Shown here one piece after another: positions 24,575-33,155 of a stretch of 64,000 bases of DNA (positions within the stretch are counted from its first letter, which is position 1; each line of letters begins with the position of its first letter). The translations under genes were made by a program, and so were the position numbers. The notes beneath the pieces were generated by a model. The model searched no databases. It was not told where the DNA came from and saw only the letters and a list, made by a program, of their open reading frames with translations. Where the stretch lies: the NCBI RefSeq assembly GCF_047237965.1, contig NZ_JBDFLX010000001.1, forward strand, positions 4,216,001-4,280,000. The letters are read 5' to 3'. Source of the stretch: Noviherbaspirillum_A sp047237965. GTDB lineage: Bacteria > Pseudomonadota > Gammaproteobacteria > Burkholderiales > Burkholderiaceae_D.

Positions 24575-24719
24575 GGCAACTCTCCGTAAAAAGGGTATCG
24601 ATGCACCCATTTTCCGGACGACGCCGGCGCCGGCACAGCGTCATGCGACGAAACGCCGCAGGCATGCCGCCAGTTGCCATGAGGAGCGACGAAGTGCGGC
24701 GAGATTCACCGCAGCGCGG

Positions 24720-25958
24720 TCAGACGACGCCCTTGTCCCGCAGCGCCGCGATGTCCGCCTCGCTGCGGCCCAGCAGCTGCGACAACACTTCGCCGGTATG
24801 CTGGCCCAATAGCGGCGGCGGCGCGTCATGCCGCGGCGGCGTGGCCGACATCTTCATCGGGCTCCTGACCAGGTTCACCTGGCCGGCGGTCGGATGCGGC
24901 AACGCCACCTTCATGCCGCGCGCCTGCACCTGCGGATTGTCGAACACTTCATCGAGCCGGTTGATCGGCCCGCACGGCACGCCGGCCTGTTCCAGCACGT
25001 CTATCCATTCCTGCTTGGTCTTTTGCCTGACCATGTCGGCCAGGAGCGGCACCAGCAGGTCGCGGTTGCGCACCCGTTCCGGGTTGGTGGAAAAGCGCGC
25101 ATCCTCGGCCAAGTCGGGCCGGCCGCCGGCGGCGACGAACTTGCGGTACTGGCCGTCATTGCCCACCGCCACGATGATGTGGCCGTCGGCGGTGGCGAAG
25201 GTCTGATAAGGCACGATATTCGGATGGGCATTGCCCCAGCGCACCGGCGGATTGCCGCTGGACAGGAAATTGGTCGCCATGTTGGCCATCATCGCCACCT
25301 GCACATCCAGAAGCGCCATGTCGATCGCCTGGCCTTCGCCGGTGCGGTCGCGGTGGGTGAGGGCGGCCATCACCGCGATGGTGGCGTACATGCCGGTCAT
25401 CAGGTCGGAGATCGCCACGCCGGCCTTTTGCGGACCGCCGCCGGGCAGGTCGTCGCGCTCGCCGGTGATGGACATGAAGCCGCCCATGCCCTGGATGATG
25501 AAGTCATAGCCCGGCCGGTGCGAATAAGGGCCGTCCTGGCCGAAGCCGGTCACGGAACAGAAGATCAGGTCGGGCTTGACGGCGCGCAGAGAGTCATAGT
25601 CCAGGCCGTATTTCTTCAGTTGCCCGACCTTGTAGTTTTCCAGCACTACGTCGCAGTGCCGCACCAGTTCGCGCACGATCTGCTGGCCTTCCGCGCTGGA
25701 AATATCCAGCGTGATGGAGCGCTTGCCGCGGTTGGCGGCGAGGTAATAAGCGGCTTCGGTGGTGTCGTTGCCTTCTTCATCTTTCAGGTAGGGCGGGCCC
25801 CAGGACCGGGTGTCGTCGCCGGCGCCGGGGCGTTCCACCTTGATCACGTCGGCGCCGAGGTCGGCCAGATTCTGGGCGCACCACGGACCGGCCAGCACGC
25901 GGGTCAGGTCCAGCACGCGGATATGGCCGAGCGCGGTCTTGTTGGGGGTTGGGGTCAT
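24720..25958 (-). CDS. class III CoA-transferase (CaiB/BaiF/formyl-CoA transferase family)
   Basis: 412 residues from the ATG at 25958. Class III CoA-transferases move CoA between carboxylic acids through an aspartyl-CoA intermediate. Seen here are the start pattern IRVLDLTRVLAGPWCAQNL, VIKVERPGAGDDTRSWGPPY and NRGKRSITLD. The segment HRPGYDFIIQGMGGFMS holds the likely catalytic Asp by comparison with Frc. The protein resembles succinyl-CoA-using members such as those acting on C4-C5 dicarboxylates, but the substrate cannot be read with confidence. It is a single gene, divergent from alaS. Confidence 0.85.
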   Translation of the reverse strand: MTPTPNKTALGHIRVLDLTRVLAGPWCAQNLADLGADVIKVERPGAGDDTRSWGPPYLKDEEGNDTTEAAYYLAANRGKRSITLDISSAEGQQIVRELVRHCDVVLENYKVGQLKKYGLDYDSLRAVKPDLIFCSVTGFGQDGPYSHRPGYDFIIQGMGGFMSITGERDDLPGGGPQKAGVAISDLMTGMYATIAVMAALTHRDRTGEGQAIDMALLDVQVAMMANMATNFLSSGNPPVRWGNAHPNIVPYQTFATADGHIIVAVGNDGQYRKFVAAGGRPDLAEDARFSTNPERVRNRDLLVPLLADMVRQKTKQEWIDVLEQAGVPCGPINRLDEVFDNPQVQARGMKVALPHPTAGQVNLVRSPMKMSATPPRHDAPPPLLGQHTGEVLSQLLGRSEADIAALRDKGVV

Positions 25959-26064
25959 GTTTTCTGTCTCCTGCGGGTTTCGGTGGTTGGGAGTGTAGGG
26001 CAAAGGGCGGGGAAGAGTCAGTAGCGCGTCCGGGCCAGGCCATTCCTGCCCACCCCGTATCCCG

Positions 26065-26070
26065 TATAAT
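26065..26070 (+). promoter_or_regulatory. -10 element of the alaS promoter
   Basis: A perfect TATAAT 37 bases upstream of the alaS ATG. The -35 region about 17 bases further up is weak (ATTCCT). This is the only good candidate in the divergent gap to the CoA-transferase gene. Confidence 0.5.
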
Positions 26071-26106
26071 CAGCCGTTTGCAATATGCCGCCACTGCGCC
26101 CAGACC

Positions 26107-28728
26107 ATGAACTCGTCCGATATACGCGATAAATTCCTCAAGTTTTTCGAATCCAAAGGCCACACCGTCGTCCGTTCGTCCAGCCTGGTTCCGGGCAACG
26201 ACCCGACGCTCCTGTTCACCAACTCCGGCATGGTGCAGTTCAAGGATGTGTTCCTCGGCACCGACAAGCGCAATTACGTGCGGGCCGCCTCGGTGCAGCG
26301 CTGCCTGCGCGCCGGCGGCAAGCACAACGACCTGGAAAACGTCGGTTACACCGCGCGCCACCATACCTTCTTCGAGATGCTGGGCAACTGGTCCTTCGGC
26401 GACTACTTCAAGCGCGACGCGCTGGTCTGGGCCTGGGAACTGCTGACCACGGTCTACGGCCTGCCGCCGGAAAAGCTGTGGGCCACCGTCTATGAAACCG
26501 ACGACGAAGCCTTCGACATCTGGGTCAATGTGATCGGCCTGCCGCCGGAGCGCGTGGTGCGCATCGGCGACAACAAGGGCGCGCCGTATGCGTCCGACAA
26601 TTTCTGGCAGATGGCCGACACCGGCCCCTGCGGTCCGTGCTCGGAAATCTTCTACGACCACGGCCCGGACGTCTGGGGCGGCCCGCCGGGCAGCCCGGAG
26701 CAGGACGGCGACCGCTATATCGAGATCTGGAACAACGTGTTCATGCAGTTCGACCGCCAGATCGACGCCAACGGCGTGGCCACGCTGACGCCGCTGCCGG
26801 CGCCCTGCGTCGATACCGGCATGGGCCTGGAGCGCCTGGCCGCGGTGCTGCAGCATGTGCACAGCAACTACGAGATCGACCTGTTCTCCCGCCTGATCGC
26901 CGCCGCCGCCCGCGAAACCAATACCACTGATCTCGCCAACAACTCGCTGCGCGTGATCGCCGACCATATCCGCGCCTGCGCCTTCCTGATCGTCGACGGC
27001 GTGATCCCGTCCAGCGAAGGCCGCGGCTATGTGCTGCGCCGTATCATCCGCCGCGCGCTGCGCCATGGCCACAAGCTGGGCCAGACCAAGCCGTTCTTCC
27101 ATCGTCTGGTGCCCGACCTGGTTCAGGAGATGGGCAATGCCTATCCGGAACTGAAGGAAGCCGCCGCCCGCGTCGAGCAGGCGCTGAAGGTCGAGGAAGA
27201 GCGTTTCGGCGAGACGCTGGAAAACGGCATGAAGATCCTGGAAGCGGCGCTGGCCAAAGACCCGGCCCACCTGGACGGCAAGACCGCCTTCACGCTGTAC
27301 GACACCTACGGCTTCCCGCTGGACCTGACCGCCGACATCTGCCGCGAGCGCGACGTCACGCTCGACGAGGCAGGCTTCCAGGCCGCGATGGCGCACCAGA
27401 AGTCGACCGCGCGCGCGGCCGGCAAGTTCGAGATGGCGACCTCGGTCGAGTACAGCGGCCCGAAAACCCGCTTCGTCGGCTACGACACCCTGCAGCAGGA
27501 AGGCGAGGTGCTGGCGCTGTACGTCAATGGCGCGGCGGTCGACAAGGTCGAGGCTGGCCAGGAAGCCATCGTGGTGCTGGACAGCACGCCGTTCTACGCC
27601 GAATCCGGCGGCCAGGCCGGCGACATCGGCACCCTGGAATCCGAAGCCGGCGCGTTCCGGGTGCAGGACACGAAGAAGCTGCAGCCGGACGTGCACGGCC
27701 ACCATGGCGTGCTGGAATCGGGCACGCTGGCGGTCGGCGATGTGCTCGACGCCAGGGTGGACGCGCGCCACCGCGCGCAGACCATGCGCAACCACTCGGC
27801 CACCCACCTGATGCACAAGGCGCTGCGCATGGTGCTGGGCGGCCATGTGTCGCAGAAGGGCTCGCTGGTCGACGCCGACAAGACCCGCTTCGACTTCAGC
27901 CACAATGCGCCGCTGACGCAGGACGAGATCCGCCGCGTCGAAGCCATCGTCAACCACGAGATCCTGGAAAACCACGCGACCGAAGCCAAGCACATGCCTT
28001 ACGACGACGCCATTTCCCATGGCGCGATGGCGCTGTTCGGCGAAAAGTATGGCGACGAGGTGCGGGTGCTGGGCATAGGCTCGTCGCGCGAACTGTGCGG
28101 CGGCACCCACGTGACCCGCACCGGCGACATCGGCCTGTTCAAGATCGTCTCCGAAGGCGGCGTGGCCTCCGGCATCCGCCGCGTGGAAGCCGTCACCGGC
28201 GACAACGCGCTGGCGCTGGTGCAGAAGCTGTCGTCGCAGGTCAGCGAGGCGGCTGCCGCGCTGAAGGCGCAGCCGGACGAACTGGCAGCGCGCATCCAGC
28301 AGGTGCAGGACCAGGTGCGCACGCTGGAGCGCGAGCTCAATGCGATGAAGGCCAAGGCCGCGGCCAGCAAGGGCGACGAGCTGGTGGGCCAGGCGGTCGA
28401 CATCAACGGCCTGAAGGTGCTGGCGGCCACGCTGGACGGCGCAGACGTCGCTGCGCTGCGCAGCACGATGGACAAATTGAAGGACAAGCTGAAGTCGGCC
28501 GCTATCGTGCTGGCGGCGGTCAATGACGGCAAGGTCAGCCTGATCGCCGGCGTGACGCCCGACGCCACCGGCAAGGTCAAGGCCGGCGAGCTGGTGAACT
28601 TCGTGGCCCAGCAGGTGGGTGGCAAGGGCGGCGGCCGGCCCGACATGGCGCAGGCCGGCGGCACCGACCCGAGCGGCCTGCCGCGCGCGCTGGAAGGCGT
28701 GGCCGGCTGGGTGCGCGAACGGGCATAA
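26107..28728 (+). CDS. alaS: alanyl-tRNA synthetase
   Basis: 873 residues, the full usual length. Class II catalytic core motifs are at the N-terminus (FFESKGHTVVRSSSLVPGND, NVGYTARHHTFFEMLGNWSFGDYF, DTGMGLERLAAVLQ). The editing domain has the zinc-binding HSATHLMHKALR and CGGTHVTRTGDIG motifs. The C-terminal C-Ala domain ends GGKGGGRPDMAQAGG. It charges tRNA-Ala and clears mischarged Ser/Gly. A strong terminator follows. High third-position GC makes a 986-codon open frame on the opposite strand that is not a gene. Confidence 0.98.
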   Translation: MNSSDIRDKFLKFFESKGHTVVRSSSLVPGNDPTLLFTNSGMVQFKDVFLGTDKRNYVRAASVQRCLRAGGKHNDLENVGYTARHHTFFEMLGNWSFGDYFKRDALVWAWELLTTVYGLPPEKLWATVYETDDEAFDIWVNVIGLPPERVVRIGDNKGAPYASDNFWQMADTGPCGPCSEIFYDHGPDVWGGPPGSPEQDGDRYIEIWNNVFMQFDRQIDANGVATLTPLPAPCVDTGMGLERLAAVLQHVHSNYEIDLFSRLIAAAARETNTTDLANNSLRVIADHIRACAFLIVDGVIPSSEGRGYVLRRIIRRALRHGHKLGQTKPFFHRLVPDLVQEMGNAYPELKEAAARVEQALKVEEERFGETLENGMKILEAALAKDPAHLDGKTAFTLYDTYGFPLDLTADICRERDVTLDEAGFQAAMAHQKSTARAAGKFEMATSVEYSGPKTRFVGYDTLQQEGEVLALYVNGAAVDKVEAGQEAIVVLDSTPFYAESGGQAGDIGTLESEAGAFRVQDTKKLQPDVHGHHGVLESGTLAVGDVLDARVDARHRAQTMRNHSATHLMHKALRMVLGGHVSQKGSLVDADKTRFDFSHNAPLTQDEIRRVEAIVNHEILENHATEAKHMPYDDAISHGAMALFGEKYGDEVRVLGIGSSRELCGGTHVTRTGDIGLFKIVSEGGVASGIRRVEAVTGDNALALVQKLSSQVSEAAAALKAQPDELAARIQQVQDQVRTLERELNAMKAKAAASKGDELVGQAVDINGLKVLAATLDGADVAALRSTMDKLKDKLKSAAIVLAAVNDGKVSLIAGVTPDATGKVKAGELVNFVAQQVGGKGGGRPDMAQAGGTDPSGLPRALEGVAGWVRERA

Positions 28729-28748
28729 GCCTGTCACGCACAGGAAAA

Positions 28749-28776
28749 ACGGGCGGCCTCGGCCGCCCGTTTTTTA
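28749..28776 (+). terminator. rho-independent terminator of alaS
   Basis: ACGGGCGGCC-TC-GGCCGCCCGT, a 10-bp perfect stem with a very tight loop, is followed directly by TTTTTT. It begins 20 bases after the alaS stop. Confidence 0.9.
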
Positions 28777-28827
28777 TTGCGAATGGCTTTTTGCAGGGCA
28801 CACCGAGGGCTGGCTCCTGGCCGGCCC

Positions 28828-29511
28828 TCAGCTGAACGCTGCCACTTTCTCCTGGACAAACGGAATGTGGAGAGCGATGGCTTCGGGGTGCTCGAGAGCC
28901 GGCGCGAATTCTCCAACTTCGTAGATGCCATTCTTGAGGTGGGAGCGGCCTTCTGCGTCGTAATGCAGCCTGTCCTGTTCACACCAGTCCAGCACCTGCA
29001 GCAGCATCTTGCACTGGTGGACGAAGACATTGTGCCTGTTCTCGTGCATCGACTTGTGCGGGTTGTAGGGACAGGCCGACTGTATGATCGGGCAGCCGGT
29101 ATCCAGTTCGCGGTCAACGTAATGTACGGTCGCGCCAATGAACCTGGAGCCCGAGCGCACCGTGTCGCCAAAGCCGTCGCGGCCCGGGCAGGCGGGCAGG
29201 ATGGACGGATGCATATTGATCAGGCGCCCGCGGGCCTGCTCCAGAAAGGGGTCCCGGAAGAGGCGCTTGTAGAAGGAGACGAAGAGGTCGATGTCTTCAT
29301 TCTCGAACTTGTCGGCCAATGCCTTGGAAAATTCCAGGCTGTCCTTGGTGGCGATCACGGATGACGGAATGCCGTACTGGCTCGCCACCTCCAACGCGCC
29401 GCATTCCCTGTCGGTGACGAGGCAGGCGATCCGTTGGCTGAAATAGGGAATCGGCAGCAGGCTGGACATCACGCTACCCATGGTGGACGAGATAATCGCG
29501 ACACGAATCAT
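28828..29511 (-). CDS. PurN-like formyltransferase of unknown substrate
   Basis: 227 residues. The formyltransferase catalytic triad is present: Asn99 and His101 in INMHPSILPACPG and Asp137 in VDRELDTGCPII. The fold matches the N-terminal domain of 10-formyltetrahydrofolate-using enzymes (GART/PurN, methionyl-tRNA and sugar N-formyltransferases). The N-terminus (IRVAIISSTMGSVMSSLL) differs from PurN's usual VLISGxGSN phosphate-binding loop, so it is probably not the purine enzyme. Length is short for sugar N-formyltransferases with C-terminal extensions. It stands alone between alaS and tal. A sugar or peptide amine is a reasonable guess, given the polysaccharide genes elsewhere in the window. 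Confidence 0.7.
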   Translation of the reverse strand: MIRVAIISSTMGSVMSSLLPIPYFSQRIACLVTDRECGALEVASQYGIPSSVIATKDSLEFSKALADKFENEDIDLFVSFYKRLFRDPFLEQARGRLINMHPSILPACPGRDGFGDTVRSGSRFIGATVHYVDRELDTGCPIIQSACPYNPHKSMHENRHNVFVHQCKMLLQVLDWCEQDRLHYDAEGRSHLKNGIYEVGEFAPALEHPEAIALHIPFVQEKVAAFS

Positions 29512-29753
29512 GGCATCTTCTTCAGGAGGAGTGCATCGGGGATGCGCCTCATTCTTAAGGTAAAACGCCGTTGCCCTTCTGATATCGATCAGATGAAAGC
29601 CTTAATTTGCGCGGTGCGCCGAAACGTTGCGGTAGCCGGCTCCGTCGGCCCGGCCGCAACGCCAGGCATGAAGCGACAGGAACCGTTTCACATGGCGAAC
29701 AAAGACCGGGCGCATGGCAGCTCACCGATATCCATGCCTGCCGGTCCCGCCCC

Positions 29754-29773
29754 GTTGAACAACGTTGTTCAAC
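29754..29773. promoter_or_regulatory. perfect 20-bp palindrome in the formyltransferase-tal gap
   Basis: GTTGAACAACGTTGTTCAAC is a perfect inverted repeat with no spacer, 30 bases beyond the end of tal and 243 bases upstream of the formyltransferase start. No T-run follows. The gap from 29512 to 29803 has no credible gene. It may be an operator for the formyltransferase promoter or a structural element at the tal 3' end. Confidence 0.5.
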
Positions 29774-29803
29774 CCTTGAATGGCTGCGGCCTTCGCTGAT
29801 ATC

Positions 29804-30736
29804 TCACAGCGCCGCGATCAGTCCTTCCAGCTTCACGGCGTCGGCGCAGAACTGGCGTATGCCTTCGGCCAGCTTCTCGGTCGCCATCGCGTCCTCATTG
29901 AGCTGGAAGCGGAAGGATTTCTCATCCAGGCTGAGCTTTTGCAGGTCGCTGTCGCGGGCGGCGTCCGGGCTGAGCTTTCTGGCTACCGGCGCGGTGCCGT
30001 CGGCCAGCTTCTGCAGCAGTTCAGGGCTGATGGTCAGCAGGTCGCAGCCGGCCAGCTCGACGATCTGGGAGGTGTTGCGAAAGCTCGCGCCCATGACTTC
30101 GGTCTTGTGGCCGAACTTGCGGTAGTAGTTGTAGATGCGCTGCACCGACTGCACGCCGGGATCGTCGGCGCCGCCGTATTCCTGGCCGGTGGACTTCTTG
30201 TACCAGTCGTAGATGCGGCCGACGAAAGGCGAGATCAGCTGGGCGCCGGCATCGGCGCAGGCCACGGCCTGCGGCAGCGAGAACAGCAGCGTCATGTTGC
30301 AGCGGATGCCGTCGCGCTCCAGCGCCTCGGCGGCGCGGATGCCTTCCCAGGTCGAGGCAATCTTGATCAGCACCCGTTCGCGCGACACGCCGGCGGCTTC
30401 GTACAGCGCGATCAGCTCGCGGCCCTTGGCGATGGTGGCTTCGGTGTCGAACGAGAGGCGGGCGTCGACCTCGGTGGAGACGCGGCCCGGGATGATGTCG
30501 AGGATGCGCCGGCCGAACACCACGAGCAGCTGGTCGATGATATGGCCGGCTCCCTTGCCCTTGAAGTCGCGCGCGGCCTGTTCCAGCAGCGGACGGTATT
30601 CATCCTTCTGCACCGCCTTCAGGATCAGCGACGGGTTGGTGGTGGCGTCCTGCGGCGAATAGGCCTTGATGGACTGGAAGTCGCCCGTGTCGGCAACGAT
30701 GGTGGTGTATTGCTTGAGCTGTTCGAGTTGGTTCAT
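29804..30736 (-). CDS. tal: transaldolase (TalB type)
   Basis: 310 residues from the ATG at 30736. It moves a dihydroxyacetone unit between sugar phosphates in the non-oxidative pentose phosphate pathway. The Schiff-base lysine is in RVLIKIASTWEGIRAAEALE, the classical transaldolase signature, and the N-terminus LEQLKQYTTIVADTGDF matches TalB. The gene is 67 bases downstream of hexR on the same strand, so it may be read from the pgi-zwf-hexR transcript as well as from its own promoter. Confidence 0.95.
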   Translation of the reverse strand: MNQLEQLKQYTTIVADTGDFQSIKAYSPQDATTNPSLILKAVQKDEYRPLLEQAARDFKGKGAGHIIDQLLVVFGRRILDIIPGRVSTEVDARLSFDTEATIAKGRELIALYEAAGVSRERVLIKIASTWEGIRAAEALERDGIRCNMTLLFSLPQAVACADAGAQLISPFVGRIYDWYKKSTGQEYGGADDPGVQSVQRIYNYYRKFGHKTEVMGASFRNTSQIVELAGCDLLTISPELLQKLADGTAPVARKLSPDAARDSDLQKLSLDEKSFRFQLNEDAMATEKLAEGIRQFCADAVKLEGLIAAL

Positions 30737-30803
30737 GGTTGGGTTCGCGGTGAAAAGGTAATCGTTTGTCCGGCCAGGAGGCACTAGTGTAATCCGAGGG
30801 CGG

Positions 30804-31673
30804 TCAGGGCGGTTCCGGCGCCTCGGTGTAGGAGTCGAACTGTATGTCGATGCGCTGCAGCGCCTTTTGCGCCGCCTCCATCCTGCGCCGGAAATCCGGC
30901 CCGCGGCGCAGCGCCAGGCCCACGGCGAGGATGTCGATCACCACCAGGTGCGCCAGGCGCGCCGTGATGGGGCGGTAGGGGTCGGTATCCACCGGCAGGT
31001 CGACCGGCAGCAGCACGGTGGCCAGTGTCGCCAGCGGCGTGCCGGACGGCGCGATCACGATCACGTCGGCGCCGGCTCGGCGCGCCAGCTGCACGCTGTG
31101 CAGGAGCGCCGTGCTGCCGCCGCGCTGCGAGATCGCCACCACCGCGTCGCCGGCTTCCAGGAGCGCCGCCGAGATCGCATGGATATGCGGATCGGAATAG
31201 GCGACCGTGGGCACGCCGGAACGGAAGAACTTGTGCTGGGCGTCGGCCGCCACCAGGCCGGAACTGCCCTGGCCGTAGAACTCGATCTTGGCCGCCGCCG
31301 CCAGAATGTCGATCGCGCGCTGCACCGCCTGCGGGTCCAGCGTGTTGCGCAGGTCGAGCAGGGTATTGACCGAGCGGCCGCAGATCTTGCTGACCAGGTC
31401 TTCGGCCAGGTCGTCCTGCAGCGGCGTCTCGTCGCGGCCGCTGGGCGCCAGCGCCAGGCCCTGGGCCAGCTTGAGCTTGAATTCATGCCAGCCGTCGCAG
31501 CCGACGGCGCGGCAGAAGCGCACCACGGTGGGCTCCGACACCTGGGCGGTGCGCGCCAGCGCGGTGATGTTTTCCGAGATGGTCAGCTGCGGATTGTCCA
31601 GCACCGCCATCGCCACCTTGCGCTCGGACTTCGACAACGCATCCATCTGGTTGCGGATGGCATCCAGCAGCAT
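30804..31673 (-). CDS. hexR: HexR, RpiR-family repressor of glucose catabolism
   Basis: 289 residues. An N-terminal RpiR helix-turn-helix domain (LSKSERKVAMAVLDNP, ITALARTAQVSEPTVVRFCRA) is joined to a SIS sugar-phosphate domain (GQGSSGLVAADAQHKFFRSG, DAVVAISQRGGSTALLHSV). HexR is released from DNA by 2-keto-3-deoxy-6-phosphogluconate in the species studied. It starts 6 bases after zwf. HexR-like boxes in the pgi and edd promoters (34870-34884 and 35030-35044) point to autoregulation and control of the divergent edd-eda operon. Confidence 0.92.
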   Translation of the reverse strand: MLLDAIRNQMDALSKSERKVAMAVLDNPQLTISENITALARTAQVSEPTVVRFCRAVGCDGWHEFKLKLAQGLALAPSGRDETPLQDDLAEDLVSKICGRSVNTLLDLRNTLDPQAVQRAIDILAAAAKIEFYGQGSSGLVAADAQHKFFRSGVPTVAYSDPHIHAISAALLEAGDAVVAISQRGGSTALLHSVQLARRAGADVIVIAPSGTPLATLATVLLPVDLPVDTDPYRPITARLAHLVVIDILAVGLALRRGPDFRRRMEAAQKALQRIDIQFDSYTEAPEPP

Positions 31674-31679
31674 GGCCGC

Positions 31680-33152
31680 TCAGTCCTCCGGCAGCGCTTC
31701 TTCGCGCCACTGCAGGCCGTCGCGGCCAATCAGCGCGCTGGCCGCGCCCGGCCCCCAGGAGCCGGCGGTGTAGAACACCGGGTCGTTGTCTTCCTGGTCC
31801 CAGAAATGCAGGATGGGCTCGACCCATTCCCAGGCCGCTTCCAGCTCGTCGCTGCGCATGAAGAGCGTGAGCTGGCCGCGCAGCACGTCCATCAGCAGCC
31901 GCTCGTAGGCTTCCATGCGCGGCTTCTTGAAGGTTTCGCGGAAGTCCAGTTCCAGGTCGACCAGCTTTAAGCGCATGCCGTCGCCGGGCGTCTTGGCCAT
32001 CAGGTTCAGGTTCAGGCCTTCGTCCGGCTGGAGACGGATCACCAGCGAGTTCGGCTGGAAGCTGCTGATGGGCTGGTTGAAGATGGAGTGCGGGATGGAC
32101 TTGAAGCGCACCACGATCTCGGCCAGCGAGTCGGCCATGCGCTTGCCAGTGCGCAGGTAGAAGGGCACGCCGGACCAGCGCCAGGTGTCGATCTCGGCCT
32201 TGACCGCGACGAAGGTCTCGGTGCGGGAACCGGGATTGGCGTCCTGCTCCTTGCGGTAGCCGGGCACCGCCTCGCCCTGCACATGGCCGCTCTTGTACTG
32301 GCCGCGCACCACGTTCTGCACCAGGGTGTTGGGCGTGAAGCGGCGCAGCGCCCGCAGCACCTTGAGCTTTTCGTCGCGCACCGCGTCGGGCGTGCTGTCG
32401 ACCGGCGGCTCCATCGCAACGATGCACAGCAGCTGCAGGAGGTGGTTCTGCAGCATGTCGCGCAGCGCGCCCGAGGTTTCGTAATAGCCCATGCGGTTGC
32501 CCACGCCGAGTTCCTCGGCGATGGTGATCTGCACGTCGGAAATCCATTCGCGCCGCCACAGCGGCTCGAACAGGATGTTGCCGAAGCGCAGCGCCAGCAG
32601 GTTCTGCACCGCTTCCTTGCCCAGGTAATGGTCGATGCGGAAGATCTGCGATTCGGCGAATACGCGGCCGACATCGGCATTGATCTGGCGCGCGCTTTCC
32701 AGGTCGCGGCCGAGCGGCTTTTCCAGCACCACGCGGGCATTCGGCGTGGCCAGGCCGGCGTCAGCCAGGTTCTCGCAGATGGCGGCGAACAGGCTGGGCG
32801 GCGTTGCCAGGTAATAGACGCGGGTCAGCTTCTCGTCGTCGCGCAGCGCTTCCTTCAGCGGGGCGTAGGTGCCGGCGTCGGTGGCGTCGAGGGAGACGTA
32901 ATCGACCCGCTCGCAGAAGGCTTTCCAGGCGGCTTCGTCCAGCCGCTCCTTTTCGATGTGCGGCTTGGCCTGGCGCGTGATCTCCTCGAGGTATTGCTCG
33001 CGGCGCCATTCGTGGCGGCCAACCGCGATCACGCGGCCCGACGGCGGAAATCCCTTGCCGCGGCTTAAGGCGTAGAGGGCAGGGATCAGCTTGCGCATGG
33101 CGAGGTCGCCGCCGCCGCCGAACAGGACAAAATCGAAATCGCTCATTGCCAT
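31680..33152 (-). CDS. zwf: glucose-6-phosphate 1-dehydrogenase
   Basis: 490 residues. It oxidises glucose 6-phosphate to 6-phosphogluconolactone. The N-terminal nucleotide-binding motif is FGGGGDLAMRKLIPALY, and the active-site signature RIDHYLGKE holds the catalytic His and substrate lysine. The C-terminal domain pattern LPFYLRTGKRM is close to the seen VPFYLRTGKRMADSL. It starts 3 bases after the pgi stop and ends 6 bases before hexR, so pgi-zwf-hexR is a tight operon. A second in-frame ATG at 33146 is an equal start candidate. No 6-phosphogluconolactonase gene is adjacent. Confidence 0.97.
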   Translation of the reverse strand: MAMSDFDFVLFGGGGDLAMRKLIPALYALSRGKGFPPSGRVIAVGRHEWRREQYLEEITRQAKPHIEKERLDEAAWKAFCERVDYVSLDATDAGTYAPLKEALRDDEKLTRVYYLATPPSLFAAICENLADAGLATPNARVVLEKPLGRDLESARQINADVGRVFAESQIFRIDHYLGKEAVQNLLALRFGNILFEPLWRREWISDVQITIAEELGVGNRMGYYETSGALRDMLQNHLLQLLCIVAMEPPVDSTPDAVRDEKLKVLRALRRFTPNTLVQNVVRGQYKSGHVQGEAVPGYRKEQDANPGSRTETFVAVKAEIDTWRWSGVPFYLRTGKRMADSLAEIVVRFKSIPHSIFNQPISSFQPNSLVIRLQPDEGLNLNLMAKTPGDGMRLKLVDLELDFRETFKKPRMEAYERLLMDVLRGQLTLFMRSDELEAAWEWVEPILHFWDQEDNDPVFYTAGSWGPGAASALIGRDGLQWREEALPED

Positions 33153-33155
33153 GGA

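Noticed and set aside
25777..28737. 986-codon open frame on the minus strand
   Set aside because: It is antisense to alaS, whose high third-position GC removes stops from the opposite strand. The residue make-up (Gly/Ala/His/Arg/Val) matches no family.
29434..29799. 121-codon plus-strand frame
   Set aside because: It overlaps the formyltransferase start antisense, has no ribosome site and no family pattern.
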